DNA of 64,000 bases from Acanthosepion pharaonis. Lineage: Eukaryota > Mollusca > Cephalopoda > Sepiida > Sepiidae. Below are positions 14,119 through 24,440 of this stretch, one piece after another (the first letter of the stretch is position 1; each line of letters opens with the position of its first letter). The notes below the pieces were generated by a model that worked only from the letters and a program-made list of their open reading frames with translations, made no database searches and was not told the DNA's origin. The position numbers and the translations under genes are program-made. Location of the stretch: the NCBI GenBank assembly GCA_903632075.3, contig CAHIKZ030000584.1, forward strand, positions 260,001 through 324,000, written 5' to 3'.

Positions 14119-14750
14119 CAAGAGAAATCACTACTATTTACATTTGAAGTCTACTTTGAACATGGCAGATATCTGTTTACTTGGAAATAAACAAGGCAGT
14201 TATTAATAAGAATAGGTGATATCAATGCATGAAAAATTTCACAGCTCTAGCATCATTCTCATAGACTATCTATGGACATTTCAATCTGCTCTCTTAGCAA
14301 CAATATTCAATCTTTTGTCTGATCTGACACTTTTAATGGTAGTGAATGGAAATTGGGTTATTTTTCATGGATAAAGTTTTAGTAAAAATCGAAATGCGAC
14401 CATTAGCACACATTAAGAAAAGCACAACTTAGAACCTAATATTTTATGTTTTATTATAGATTTCTGGATGTTGCAAGCGGCGTACAGAGGCGTCATGGGT
14501 TTATAAATCACCTGCCTAATGTTAGTTGAAATATTCGCTGATTGAAGTTAATGAGAAGACGCAATGTATTGCAAACATATGTAGATTGATATACGCACTT
14601 TAAAATCTATGTTAATTTAATTAATGATTTTATTTCCATATCTCTACAGATTCAGACCCGTTTTTTCTCTAATTGTTGCACAGCGCCAATTTCCTTTGAT
14701 GTTTCATTTGCTGTTTCAACTTATGATACGAATTCATACAAATGAATAGG
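14119..14750. other. Unique DNA, nothing recognised
   Basis: Contains the likely upstream side of the mariner remnant, but I could not find a convincing inverted terminal repeat. No other feature seen. Confidence 0.5.
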
Positions 14751-14783
14751 CATATACAAACACAAAAACACGGACAACACCCA

Positions 14784-14825
<42 letters not shown>

Positions 14826-15017
14826 AAACATAAATAAGCATTGTTAACACAAACAAGCACAACCAGACAGAGAAACATACATAGACATACACAAAGACGG
14901 AGACCAACCGACATATACGCACCCACAGAGACACAGAAACACAAATAAGCATACACTAACACAAATTCACCACGCATCCAAGTACATTCAAAATACGTAT
15001 GCACAAAACATAGGCGC

Positions 15018-15070
<53 letters not shown>

Positions 15071-15085
15071 GTGTGTGTGTGTGTG
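14751..15085. repeat. CA-rich region, (CA)n, (AT)n, (GT)n
   Basis: A pure CA run at 14785-14821 is followed by degenerate CA-rich sequence. An (AT)n run then occupies 15019-15060 and a GTAT/GT run ends at 15085. The minus-strand ORFs with CVCVCV and YIYIYI runs are readings of these repeats. Confidence 0.9.
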
Positions 15086-15477
15086 AAGAAAAATATACGG
15101 AAAACCAAAAAAAATCCTAATATGCAATTATGCTGTTTTAATGTTAATATAATGTCAACGTCGGACGTTTCGGTCTAATAGACCATCTTCAGGACATATT
15201 CATAAAACATAATTAACTATATTCGATTCAACATGAAAAAGACAATGGACCCAAGAGCAAGACTAATCCAAACAGATAACTGAATATTTTATTAATTAGA
15301 TCAGCGTTCCGTTTGAAAATGATCACATCGTCGTCACGTGGGCGATGTTGTGAAAACGTATTCGAAGATAATTTCAAAATATTAGACCGAAACGTCCGAC
15401 GTGGACATTATGTTAACATTAAAACAGCATAATTGCATATTAGGATTTTTGTTTGTTTTTCCGTATTTTTTTCTTTA
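15086..15477. mobile_element. Foldback element (MITE-like), ~95-bp inverted arms
   Basis: The left arm (15086-15179) and right arm (15381-15477) are near-identical inverted repeats. Shared blocks include ATACGGAAAA, AATCCTAATATGCAATTATG and CTGTTTTAATGTTAA. They also share GTCGGACGTTTCGGTCTAAT. About 200 bp of unrelated sequence separates them and no coding capacity is present. The element sits between TA/GT microsatellites on both sides, so the target-site duplication cannot be defined. The left arm, read on the minus strand, contains a hammerhead-like fold (separate entry). The right arm keeps only its 3' part. Confidence 0.88.
15152..15197 (-). ncRNA. Candidate type I hammerhead ribozyme
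   Basis: Read 5' to 3' on the minus strand the order is as follows. Stem I strand ATGTC. Core CTGAAGA. One extra T. Stem II GGTCT, loop ATT, AGACC. Core GAA. Stem III ACGT, loop CCG, ACGT. Then T at the cleavage position, and the partner stem I strand GACAT. All three stems pair perfectly (5, 5 and 4 bp). The position before the predicted cut is U, which is allowed (not G). The departure from the textbook core is the single extra U between A9 and stem II. Hammerheads with a tiny stem III are known from retroelements such as Penelope-like elements and schistosome SINEs. Activity is untested; this is a structural reading by eye. Confidence 0.5.
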
Positions 15478-15501
15478 TACTGTCGGATCTATATCCATAT
15501 A

Positions 15502-15502
<1 letters not shown>

Positions 15503-15572
<70 letters not shown>

Positions 15573-15581
15573 TAGAAGTGG

Positions 15582-15624
<43 letters not shown>

Positions 15625-15642
15625 TAGAAGTGGTTATATTAG
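15503..15642. repeat. (TA)n with duplicated AGTAGAAGTGG spacer
   Basis: Two TA runs (about 15505-15570 and 15585-15621) are each followed by the same ATAAGTAGAAGTGGTTATAT segment, at about 15570 and 15622. This indicates a local duplication of the microsatellite with its flank. Confidence 0.9.
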
Positions 15643-17194
15643 TTCCAACGAGAGAAAAGTGTGTATATTAAAAAGAAAGAGAAACCGAAAAAGTTTTTGG
15701 TTGCAATGTGGATTTTTTTTAAAATCAATTTTAAAGTAGGTACCTCCATAGTTCGCTAGAAAATTAGTATACCCTGATGAAACAATGTTCCATACTTAAT
15801 GAAAATAAAGATTTATCGTCGAAATCTTTATGTCATTATAAAGAGGAACGATCAACAAATTTTAGAATATTTAATTAAATTGTTTAATCCTTTTTAGAAC
15901 ATGCGAATTTTGTTTAATAATATTGTTTTTTCTTGTATCAGCGGACGTAATGTAAATTTACATAGTATATTTTAGCGTCATTTTGCGGTGAAAGAGACAT
16001 TAATTTGGAAATTCTCGTAAACAAAATGAAACAATTGTCGAATTTTATTAATACGAACTTAAAAAATGAATGGAATTATGTTAGAAATATTTTTGGTTAG
16101 AAAACCTTGGTAAAAACATGTCTTGCATGTCGTTCGACCCACATACTTAATTTATGAAAACTCGTGAAATTCAGCGAAATAATTTGTAGTGGCTATATTA
16201 GTTAAAATCAGAAACCTTCGGAGAATTTAAATTTTCAATATTCTTGTAAAATCAGATTCAACTGACAGAAAATCTGCTCTTAGTCGTAAGACATTGTTTA
16301 ATTAGTGACGCTTATATTTGCCTTTATGAATAATACATATTAAGGACAATATTATCTTAAGTAAAAAAATCGATGAAAAATTAAATTTTTTAAGATTAGT
16401 TTTCATTTGTATAGATTTTTAATCAGAATATTTATAATATTTTTAAATCTTATAAAATTCCATTTCAGTAATTTACCTCTTAGCGAATGTTGCTATTAAT
16501 TAAAACTATATTCACTAAATATACACTGTATAGCTTTTTACAATCTTTTAAAATAAATTTGAATTGTTTTTATATGTTTATAATCATGCCAATTATTTTT
16601 TTTAGTTACCGTCGACCATACACGACATTATCAGAAAATAAGAAAGATAACTCCAGTAAACTTAAATCTCAAGAATTCTAGAATTCAGTAAAACATTATA
16701 TTACGGAGAATATTTTGTTTGTCTTTACGGAGTACTTAAAAGGCCTTATTTTCCTCAACTAATTCTACGGTTAAGGACCAACACTAAATAAATATTTATA
16801 TGTCATCGAGCTGTCACGAGCTGTTAAAAAGCTGTCAACATAAATAAACATGTTAACGATGTGTTAAAATGCATATCTCCGATATTTTAAACATTAAATA
16901 AATATGTTTCTTTTAAATGAGAATAATTATATTTTAAATCAAATAATATTCATCAAATAAAATTTCAAAAACAATTAAATAATTTTTAATAAAATCCTGT
17001 TTGCATAAATTGGCGTCAAGTAATTTTGAAATACAGCATACTATTTTACTTGTAAATATCATATTTAATCTACCAGCTTGAAATTAAAACTAAAATAAAA
17101 GCTTCAAGAACGATTTTACATTTCTAAAAAATAATTTTAAAAGTTATGTATCGCACTTTTTGACAGTACATATATTAATGTATATGAATATATT
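15643..17194. other. AT-rich unique DNA, nothing recognised
   Basis: A 1.5-kb stretch of AT-rich sequence with no ORF showing family motifs, no inverted ends and no long simple repeat. Confidence 0.55.
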
Positions 17195-17263
17195 TTCGCG
17201 CACACGCACACACACATATATATTGATATATATGTATAATTGCATATATATATATATGTATTT

Positions 17264-17308
<45 letters not shown>

Positions 17309-17350
17309 CACCCCCCATATATATATATGTATGTGTGTGTGTGTGTGTTT
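17195..17350. repeat. Compound CA/TA/GT microsatellite
   Basis: Alternating short runs of CA, TA, CA, TA and GT, with a CCCCCC interruption near 17311. ORFs on both strands here are readings of the repeat. Confidence 0.92.
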
Positions 17351-17700
17351 GTGTTTATGTGTCTGTGTATTGGTCAATAATGTGCATGAATACAAACATT
17401 GATTTTATTACTTATCTAGCCTTTGTTCTTTAAAACACCAAACGATATCTCCATAGAATTTCATGAATATCGTGAAATCCTTATGCTATTTGCAGCCATG
17501 ATAGAGCAAAACAGAAGCCAAGCAAAAGAACGAATGTCGACACTTGTGGCAATATATTTATTTAGGCCTTGTCATTACACGGCATTAATTTGTCCCCGGG
17601 AGAACTTCAAAAAAGAGAATCATACGTCTGTTTTGTGTTATTCACATGCCTGATAGACTTACTGACACGATCCGGGATAACACATATGTCTAATACGATG
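17351..17700. other. Unclassified, weak ORF
   Basis: The 76-residue plus-strand ORF at 17423-17653 has mixed composition but no motif I recognise. It precedes an RT fragment and could be eroded LINE sequence. I cannot show that. Confidence 0.35.
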
Positions 17701-17704
17701 TGTT

Positions 17705-17915
17705 TAAGCCAAGCCAGATGCCGATATATACGATAGATAATACGAAATCATTTGACTATGTACGAGAAAAGGATGTATTTGAACTGTTAGGTGAATGAGA
17801 TCTACTTGGAAAGGATGTACGAACATTCTAGATTTTATACTGGGAGCTGACCGCCTGCATCCGGATAGAAGATGAATACATTCAGAATATGGACATAATC
17901 ATGTCATTCTAAATC
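17705..17915 (+). mobile_element. LINE reverse transcriptase fragment, part 1
   Basis: The plus strand reads I-D-N-T-K-S-F-D-Y-V-R, then VFELLGE, DLLGKDVRT and ELTACIRIEDEY. This matches RT motif A (F/I-D-Y-x-K-A-F-D) and the following helix-rich segment of RTE-type LINE endonuclease/reverse transcriptases. The reading frame stops where an inverted LINE piece begins at about 17916. It resumes at about 18250 with the next expected part, so the two flanks were once continuous. Confidence 0.72.
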
Positions 17916-18245
17916 TTCCTCTCCTTTGTGGCTCTTAGAAGTATTTTGCCCTTGCTAAGCCTCCTAAACACATTCACGCTATCTATACTGCCATGTATCC
18001 TTCTCGGCATACCTCTGTTCTACCACCAATCATAAAAGCTCATCAGCGTCCCGTATCTCTTTCTCTCGGTGTGTCATATGAGCATTCATTTTTTCAAGTA
18101 CACCTTCCTCGTTATGTGTCTAAGAACTTCCAGCTCACCCTTTGCTGCCATTTTCTTCGAGACTTCCTCGTTGCTTATTACTTCGAATTCTCACTATGTT
18201 TCTGTAGATTGAGTAGGTACACACAACTAGAAAGGATCGTATAAC
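17916..18245 (-). mobile_element. RTE-like LINE C-terminal fragment, inverted insert
   Basis: The minus strand reads VISNEEV, then E-L-E-V-L-R-H-I-T-R-K-V, and later RRLSKGKILLRA. This matches the C-terminal region of RTE-like LINE proteins (N-E-E-V-L ... R-I-R-K-R-Q-L-x-F-L-G-H-I-M-R ... K-G). It sits inside a plus-strand RT fragment, splitting it. Several stops are present. The 83-residue plus-strand ORF at 17993-18244 is the antisense shadow. Confidence 0.65.
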
Positions 18246-18412
18246 AAAAAGATGTCTTGTCTCTAGATTTATTCAACCGCTACAGCGAGGCTATCCTAAG
18301 GGAGATGAAGACACTATCACGATTTATTGTCGGTGGACTTAATAATAGAAGAGAAGCATATGACACTTTGTGGATGGGAGACACACATATAAAACTGATC
18401 GACCGATAAAAA
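18246..18412 (+). mobile_element. LINE reverse transcriptase fragment, part 2
   Basis: The plus strand reads SLDLFNRYSEAILREM and then FIVGGLNN. This corresponds to the segment before the YADD box of RTE-like RTs (S-P-D-L-F-N-L-Y-S-E). It continues the fragment that ends at about 17915. The YADD box itself is lost: the sequence degenerates at EAYDTLWMGD. Confidence 0.72.
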
Positions 18413-18899
18413 TAGTAAAGGAAAGCGATAAATAAATACTAGATTAATAATTGAAAGATAATATCCCAATCCTGTTAGTGAATTTGATTCTACCCTTGAG
18501 TAGGGTCTTTTGCCTTTCTAATATACGTGTAGTAAATAGCCTATCCTATTGTATGTTTGATACACATGTGTGCCTTTTAGTCTTGTGATAGATTAATTGT
18601 ATACCGTTCATTGCTTTGAGGTGCATAAGGGTTACCCAGTTTATCGTGTTATTAATTATCACTGTATAGTGTGTTCGAACCGCACTTGATCCCCTGCAGC
18701 TATAGTATTGTGTAAAATAGAATTTATCCAATATCCGATAGACTTTAGAAAAGAGATCGTGTTAGCTTCTATACGTTTATTGTTCTTTCACGTTTTTCCT
18801 TACGATTGATTTTTGTGGCGGCTTTTCCCGGATCAAGTCTTGGTTTTATTTTCAGGAATCCACAATTTTTCTTTGATGTCTTATTCTCAAAAGATTTTC
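18413..18899. other. Unique DNA, nothing recognised
   Basis: No family signal. The short minus-strand ORFs at 18546-18731 and 18769-18951 look like chance. Confidence 0.5.
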
Positions 18900-19359
18900 T
18901 TTCTTTGGCTTTAACCCGTACGTTTGTATCATCTTGATCTCTGTGCAACAATTAATAGCCATTTCGTTCTGAAAGCTTAACAATGGAATATATTTTAACG
19001 GGTTGTTTATTACGTGTTTATCCGATTTGCAAGAGAAAAGCAGAAAAAGTAATGGAACACAATAAAGTAAACCACAGAAACAAAAAAGAAAAGAGATGCA
19101 TATGAATGTATGGAAATGAAAGAAAATAATAACATGACATGACGTAACAGGATTGAATGTTGGATGCAATGAGAAAAGATAATTAAGCGTGAATGAAGGG
19201 AAAAGAAGTTGATAAAAGAAGCGTCTATTAAACAAAAGAAGTGATTTTTCTTCTTTAAAGGAGTAAAAGAAATTGATGTTGCAAAAGAAGAAAAAGAAGA
19301 AAACTTCAGAAGGAGGAAGGGAAGTAAAACAAGAAGGTAGAGGAGGAAAATTTCACCGG

Positions 19360-19362
<3 letters not shown>
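18900..19362. repeat. Purine-rich degenerate tract
   Basis: From about 19020 the plus strand is dominated by A and G with irregular GAAA/GAAG motifs. This gives a false hydrophobic ORF on the minus strand at 18852-19235. Confidence 0.6.

Positions 19363-19415
<53 letters not shown>
19363..19415. repeat. (TA)n microsatellite
   Basis: About 52 bp of TA dinucleotide. Confidence 0.96.
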
Positions 19416-19420
<5 letters not shown>

Positions 19421-19460
19421 TAAAAGGAAATAAAAATGTCGTTTACCTGAACATCTTACA

Positions 19461-19528
19461 GAGATACCACACTAAAACACCGCTTCTCATACAATCACCA
19501 AAGTTAAGCAATATCAAGCCTGGTCAGT
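19461..19528 (+). pseudogene. 5S rRNA-derived sequence (partial)
   Basis: The plus strand carries ATACCAC, AAAACACCG, TTCTC, ATCACC, AAGTTAAGCA and GCCTGGTCAGT in the right order and spacing. These correspond to roughly nucleotides 10-78 of eukaryotic 5S rRNA, including the first internal promoter box (AAGTTAAGCA region). The second half of 5S, including box C, is missing. At that point the sequence joins a dispersed tRNA-related repeat. It is a truncated 5S pseudogene or the head of a 5S-derived SINE, not a working 5S gene. Confidence 0.78.
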
Positions 19529-19800
19529 TCCACGTGCCCTGTTTAATGTATGTCAGTTATCAGTTATCTCCTGTTAATTTCCCTCTGAATGTTCTTCACT
19601 GGCTTACCCGGTTATTGCATTCACACTCTTCGGAACAGTCTACTGCAGGGAGCAAAATAAAGAACCACCTGAAGAAGGCCGGAGCGTATAACGGCCGAAA
19701 CTTTGTAACAAATATGACAAGGTTGAGGACAATAGTCCGAATAATGTAGATAATGTACATAATACTTCATCTCAGAAATATAGACAAAATATTTCGGTTG
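19527..19800 (+). repeat. tRNA-related foldback/SINE repeat, copy a (partial)
   Basis: Begins with CACGTGCC and an antisense body segment (TATCAGTTATCTCCTGTTAA). A truncated antisense tRNA-like core follows (CCGGTTATTGCATTCACACTC). The plus-orientation tail then has ACCTGAAGAAGGCCGGAGCG, CGGCCGAAAC and GAGGACAATAGTCCGAATAA. The same tail occurs in at least six other places in the window. The left arm is missing. The ORF at 19534-19749 is a chance reading. Confidence 0.85.
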
Positions 19801-20315
19801 ACAATTAGCAACTGGAAACCTCAGCAGCTAATTGAGAAAATAACAAACACGTAGTACCAAATACAAAGTCTATGAATAAAGTACTGTAATCAAGCAAGCG
19901 TTAGATGAGCGTTAGACATCTAGAGGGAAATAAATGGATCATTTTATGAGCCAATCGCTTTCATCAATTTGAGTAGAAAAAGAAACTTCAGTTAGCAGAA
20001 CACAAGTATGCAGTATAATACTACCTAGGCTGGCTAATGATTTTAACACAATTTGTCAATTTTAACGGCTCCAAATGGAAACCACAAACCATTAATCATT
20101 ATAGAAAACCATTTTGCTAATCTCCAGGAAAGCAAATCCGTGAGACTTTTTCGTCATAAAATTTGACATAAACTTATGCGATTATATTTAATCAATACCT
20201 AGATCTACTGTTAAGTAGGATTGTTTACTATGTTTACTAGTGTTTCGTCAGAATACAACGTGTACATTTATTAATCTACCATGCATTGATTATTACTGGT
20301 TTGTGTCTTCGGTTA
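19801..20315. other. Unique DNA, nothing recognised
   Basis: No mobile-element or coding signature was seen. Confidence 0.5.
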
Positions 20316-20534
20316 TAAAGGGTGTTTCAATAACTTGGACCGATTTTAAATCTGAATTAAATTTTAAGCGTTTAATGATTTTTTCTTTTTCTTTCAGATT
20401 TGACGGCAATATTAATTTTCACCCATAATTGCCATGAGTTGAATAACATAATGCAGTAGAAAATTAAATAAATTTTCACTAATAACACTGATTTATTGAC
20501 TGATAACTTTGATCCGTCTTAATGAAACACCCCT
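20316..20534. mobile_element. Small MITE with GGGTGTTTCA ends
   Basis: The left end reads AAGGGTGTTTCAATAA and the right end, reverse-complemented, reads AGGGGTGTTTCATTAA. These are short imperfect inverted ends about 200 bp apart, next to TA-rich sequence on both sides. No coding capacity. A related AATGAAACAC segment recurs at about 20551, suggesting a second partial copy. Tc1/mariner-type MITE is the likely class, by inference from the TA context. Confidence 0.6.
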
Positions 20535-21048
20535 ATATATAATCCGCTTTAATGAAACACACTATGTCTGGTGATTCTTGAGAAAATTCAAAGAACCGTC
20601 ATGGGTTATCGGTGCAAACATGATATCTCGGCTTCAATCCCTATCGCACTGAGGTGACGTTGCTTCACACTGTTCTCAGTTATTATCTCCCCTTCATATC
20701 TCGACTGCATTACTTTAAGCGTACGACTAGATTGGCTGCTAAGTCTAATTTTTGTACTGTTGAAATAGCCAGGTGTTACCGTTAGTGCTACTTTAATACT
20801 TTCTCGCACTTCATCCCTGTTGCACTCTATTCCGATTCCTTGTTTCCCTTCTATGTTCGAAACTTTAATGTAACATCATTCGCCATCTTCTGTCACACTG
20901 AATCCTATTCTTTCATTTTCTTTCCTCCTCACTAAAGTTTTCTTATTTTCTTCCACTCGAATTAAAGATTTACATCTTGGTGACATTATCGCCTTGCTTG
21001 GAGTGAATAGATTAAAAACAAAAGATCTCTTGATATCTTGAAATATAC
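20535..21048. other. Unclassified DNA
   Basis: No clear feature. Part of it lies downstream of the tRNA-like sequence (in its orientation) and could be the tail of a SINE, but I have no second copy to compare. Confidence 0.45.
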
Positions 21049-21130
21049 ATCCTCCGACAAGAATCGAACCTGTATCGTATACGGAATCGTCATATAGCCT
21101 GACGTGCTTTGCCGATTGAGCCACAGAGGA
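21049..21130 (-). pseudogene. tRNA-like sequence (pseudogene or SINE head)
   Basis: On the minus strand the 5' acceptor TCCTCTG pairs with CGGAGGA at the 3' side in all seven positions (one G-U). The D arm contains TGGCTCAATCGG (A box) and the T arm GGTTCGATTCT (B box). The anticodon stem CGTCA/TGACG closes a seven-base loop GGCTATA. A 14-base variable region resembles that of type II tRNAs. Position 33 is G instead of the almost invariant U, and the anticodon slot would read CTA. It is therefore unlikely to be a normal tRNA. The cloverleaf is good enough to suggest recent derivation from a tRNA. Confidence 0.7.
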
Positions 21131-22140
21131 GCGTTTCGGTTAGCATGGTCGATTTTTACTGTTTTTAACCTACAATTCTCCATGATTTTCTCTCGTACAT
21201 TCATATCTGCTCGATGTGTATCTAAATGTAAATAAATGACGTCACACATTATAAAATGGACAAAGTCCGATAATTATTTTAAGACATTTTTTATCTATAA
21301 AAAGAACGTATAAACATAAAAAATGTCTTAAATTAAGTACATATGTATAAAATGTTACTGTAATATTTTTTCTTAAGTTTCATCATTCAGTAACTTAAAA
21401 ATATCATCTTTTCTCATTGACATTTACATATTTCTTATGTCAGCTATTATATATATATATGAAAATCAAAAATAAATACCAACAAGTCTGTTACTATGAA
21501 ATTATTACGCATTTACAATACCGTATATAAAAACCCGAGTTCCATGATACAAGCTCACATCAACACATATGCAATTATATTTCTAACAAATCATATTATT
21601 CTATGCTGATATATTATTTTACATTAAAATTTAAAGTATATCCTGAATGTTTGTACGTTGGTTGGTTAATACAAATTTACTTGATTTATATTGGTATACA
21701 TCCTGGACTACGCGATATATATGCGTATGTATGTAAGCAAAATTGGTTTCCAGATTTCTCGGAATGCAAAAGAAACGCTGAAAACAAGTCTCCAGAAATG
21801 TCATGAGATGAAACTTCCAGGCAATAGATGTGGTAGTCATAATCTCACCTGTGTTATTTACAGTAGGTGATACATGGTTAAAACAGGAAATAGATTCATA
21901 TGCAAAGCTATTTTGACTAAAATGCTTCCAATTGGTATCAGATATATGGAAATACTCACAATTCGGCAAGTGTCTTGAAAGAAGCACAAACACTAAAAAA
22001 TATACCTAACAACAATTAAACGTACGCGTCTCATGTGAGTCAATTTGGCGCTCGAATTATTTATAATTTGTTTAAAAAGCCATATTCTTTTAAAGCATAA
22101 CCAAAGTATATATTTTGATCTTTCCTAGTAACAATATGAT
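21131..22140. other. Unique AT-rich DNA
   Basis: Contains only a very short AT run near 21450. The ORFs at 21603-21806 and 21631-21993 show no family motif. Confidence 0.5.
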
Positions 22141-22842
22141 AAGTACACCCTTGTGCAAATTAATTGAAACAACTGCTTTAGTTTCCTTTCTTTCACCATT
22201 CGATCAGTTTTAGACCCACTGGAGTGACAGGGTGTAATTGATTTCTATTTCTTCCTCACATTAGGTCATTTGCAGTGGTGTGCGGTAATATGAATCTATT
22301 TTCTGGGTATATGATGAAATTTGTTTGGTCTTGAAAAATATTGCAACATCCGTGATTGCATCAGATTTACATCACGCCCAGACACCATTGTCTCAACTGT
22401 CGATTAGTTGTCCTACGGACCTTGTCTGCGATGGACGTTACTCCAAGGAAGCGTACGAAAATTGTAACGCTGTACGAACACAATAATAAGCCTTAACAGT
22501 GTGCAATTCAAAGTATTATCGACAGGCTCGGAAACTCTCCTGATTTAAATTCAGTCGAGAATCAGTGGTCAATTTTCTGGAATAGACATATGAAATACAA
22601 AAACGTGAACTAGTTAATGTTTCATTGGAAAAATTCGAAAAGAGTGAATAATAACGGAATTATTCGTTTTGCTTCAATTAATTTGCTCAAGTTTGATGCA
22701 AGTGCGTATGACGGATCGATTCAATTTTCTATGGCTTATCAAGCTTTAAAGTCATTAAATATTTTTCTATTGTACGAATGTTTTGGAAATAATAATTATT
22801 TAGTAATACAAGTTTCACTAATTTATCCATATCTTGGGGAGA
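22141..22842 (+). mobile_element. Tc1-like transposon, internally deleted
   Basis: The left end ACACCCTTGTGCAAATTAAT has an eroded inverted partner near 22806-22842 (AAATTAGTGAAACTTG when reverse-complemented). A transposase start at about 22430 reads MDVTPRKRTKIVTLYEHNN, the N-terminal DNA-binding start. The sequence then jumps to GNSPDLNSVENQWSIF, the end of the catalytic domain (S-P-D-L-N-P-I-E-N-L-W in the family, with the catalytic E). About two thirds of the roughly 340-residue protein is deleted. The element is non-autonomous and dead. The ORF at 22617-22883 is its eroded 3' part. Confidence 0.75.
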
Positions 22843-23739
22843 AGAGTTTGATTTATACGTTTCCCAATAGTATTTGCCTGTAAGAGAATATAAGAAACAC
22901 AACTAAAATTGGTCCTAGGCTCTCCAATTAACAATTCGAGGTCATTATCCACTACACTACCCACACACATTTAAGGTTACAGCACCTAATGTTTCCAAGT
23001 GACCACCTATCCAGGTACTGTCTAGATTCGACTTTGCTTGACTTCAAATATCATCGTTGAATTATCGAGTATGTATGTGGAACAGTACGTTTTCCGTGTC
23101 TATTTCTTAATTTAATCAATATTATTATCAACATTAACATTACTATTACCTTGACAAAATTATTATTATCTTTAGATTTAATAATTGTCTTAGGCCTAAT
23201 TGAGATAATAAAATCTACAATGTCACCTTCTTAAAGACATACTCACTGATATAATTTACTTTTCTTCTTAGAATCTACCTAAACTTTTGCATTGTTATTT
23301 TTTTTTTGTTTTATATTTAATTATAATTTTTCTTCAATAAATGTCTTATGTTTATTTTTGTCTGAAAAAAGATTGGAATTAAGTCGGGTATTATCTCCCT
23401 TAGGTCCTGCTGAAACAACAGCAACACGTAGTTTTCGCATATCTTTTTAAAGGTCGATAATAAAATAGTCAGGCCGTAAAAAATTATAACAAAAAATATC
23501 TCGAAAAGGCAATACATCTGTACTGCTAAAAATGTCTTCCAACTAATTTTTTTTGTTGCATACCTTTTGTCTCACGTCTAACAAGCCCATCTTTTCACAA
23601 AACGAACCGCCATTTTAAGAGAACAGCGCCACCTACCGCCCCTATAGTAGTGACCGTTTTAGGCTCAGTTAGAGCACACTAGGGGGCAAACTGTCTTCGT
23701 CTCGATACTTTTGGGAGGCCTAAGAACAGAATTTGCAGA
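22843..23739. other. Unique DNA, nothing recognised
   Basis: No repeat or coding signature was seen. T-rich with one short poly(T). Confidence 0.5.
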
Positions 23740-24440
23740 GATAAATAAAGAAAAAATAAAATAATAGAAACAAAACTGCGGAAAAGGGAAACAGAAAAAA
23801 AAATTGAATGAGTTCAAAACAAAAGATCATAGACGAAAAAATAAAGAAAATATGAAAAAAATGAGCAAGATCTAAGTTAGAAAACTGAAAGTTTTGGGCA
23901 ACCTTAAGATAGATTGCATATTTTAGAAGTAAGAATTCGATCTTGGCTTATTTCATAATTTAACAACATTAGATATTAGGAAAGTGAGAGGAAAATTAAT
24001 GTTGAGTATATTATATGTACGCTCAAGGAAAAGAAAACTGAAATGGAATATAGAAAAAAAAAATTAAGCTATGAGGAAAAATAATTGAAGATTGAGAAAT
24101 AAGGAATTAATTCGTCAAAGAAGTAAATGTAAGCGGAGAGATGCCAGAAAGAAATTAATTATACGTAAGGAACAGATTGTTTGAGATAGAGAATGAAAAT
24201 GATATGATAGAAAAAGTGCAAAGAAAGGCTAAGAAATAACTGATCACAAGGAATAAAGAAGACATGTTTGATGAGAAACGTTCAAAGAAAAATCTTCCTA
24301 TGCCAAAGCCAAAAGGGGGGAAAAGTGAGAGACAAAGAAATATGAATGAGGCATGAACTGAATAAAACAAACAACAAAGAAGGGAGGAATATATAAGACA
24401 AAACATAACATTCCAAGCTAGTGATGACTTGAGAACGTCT
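23740..24440. repeat. Purine-rich degenerate tract
   Basis: About 700 bp in which A and G dominate the plus strand, with irregular AAAGAAA/GAAAA motifs. The hydrophobic minus-strand ORF at 24155-24463 is a by-product. Confidence 0.6.

Noticed and set aside
17993..18244. 83-residue plus-strand ORF
   Set aside because: The opposite strand gives a better family match (RTE-like LINE C-terminus).
19670..19720. Active hammerhead in the tail of the tRNA-related repeat
   Set aside because: CTGAAGA, a hairpin and GAAAC are present. However, stem III with a legal cut site and stem I pairing could not be found in any of the copies, so only the resemblance is reported.
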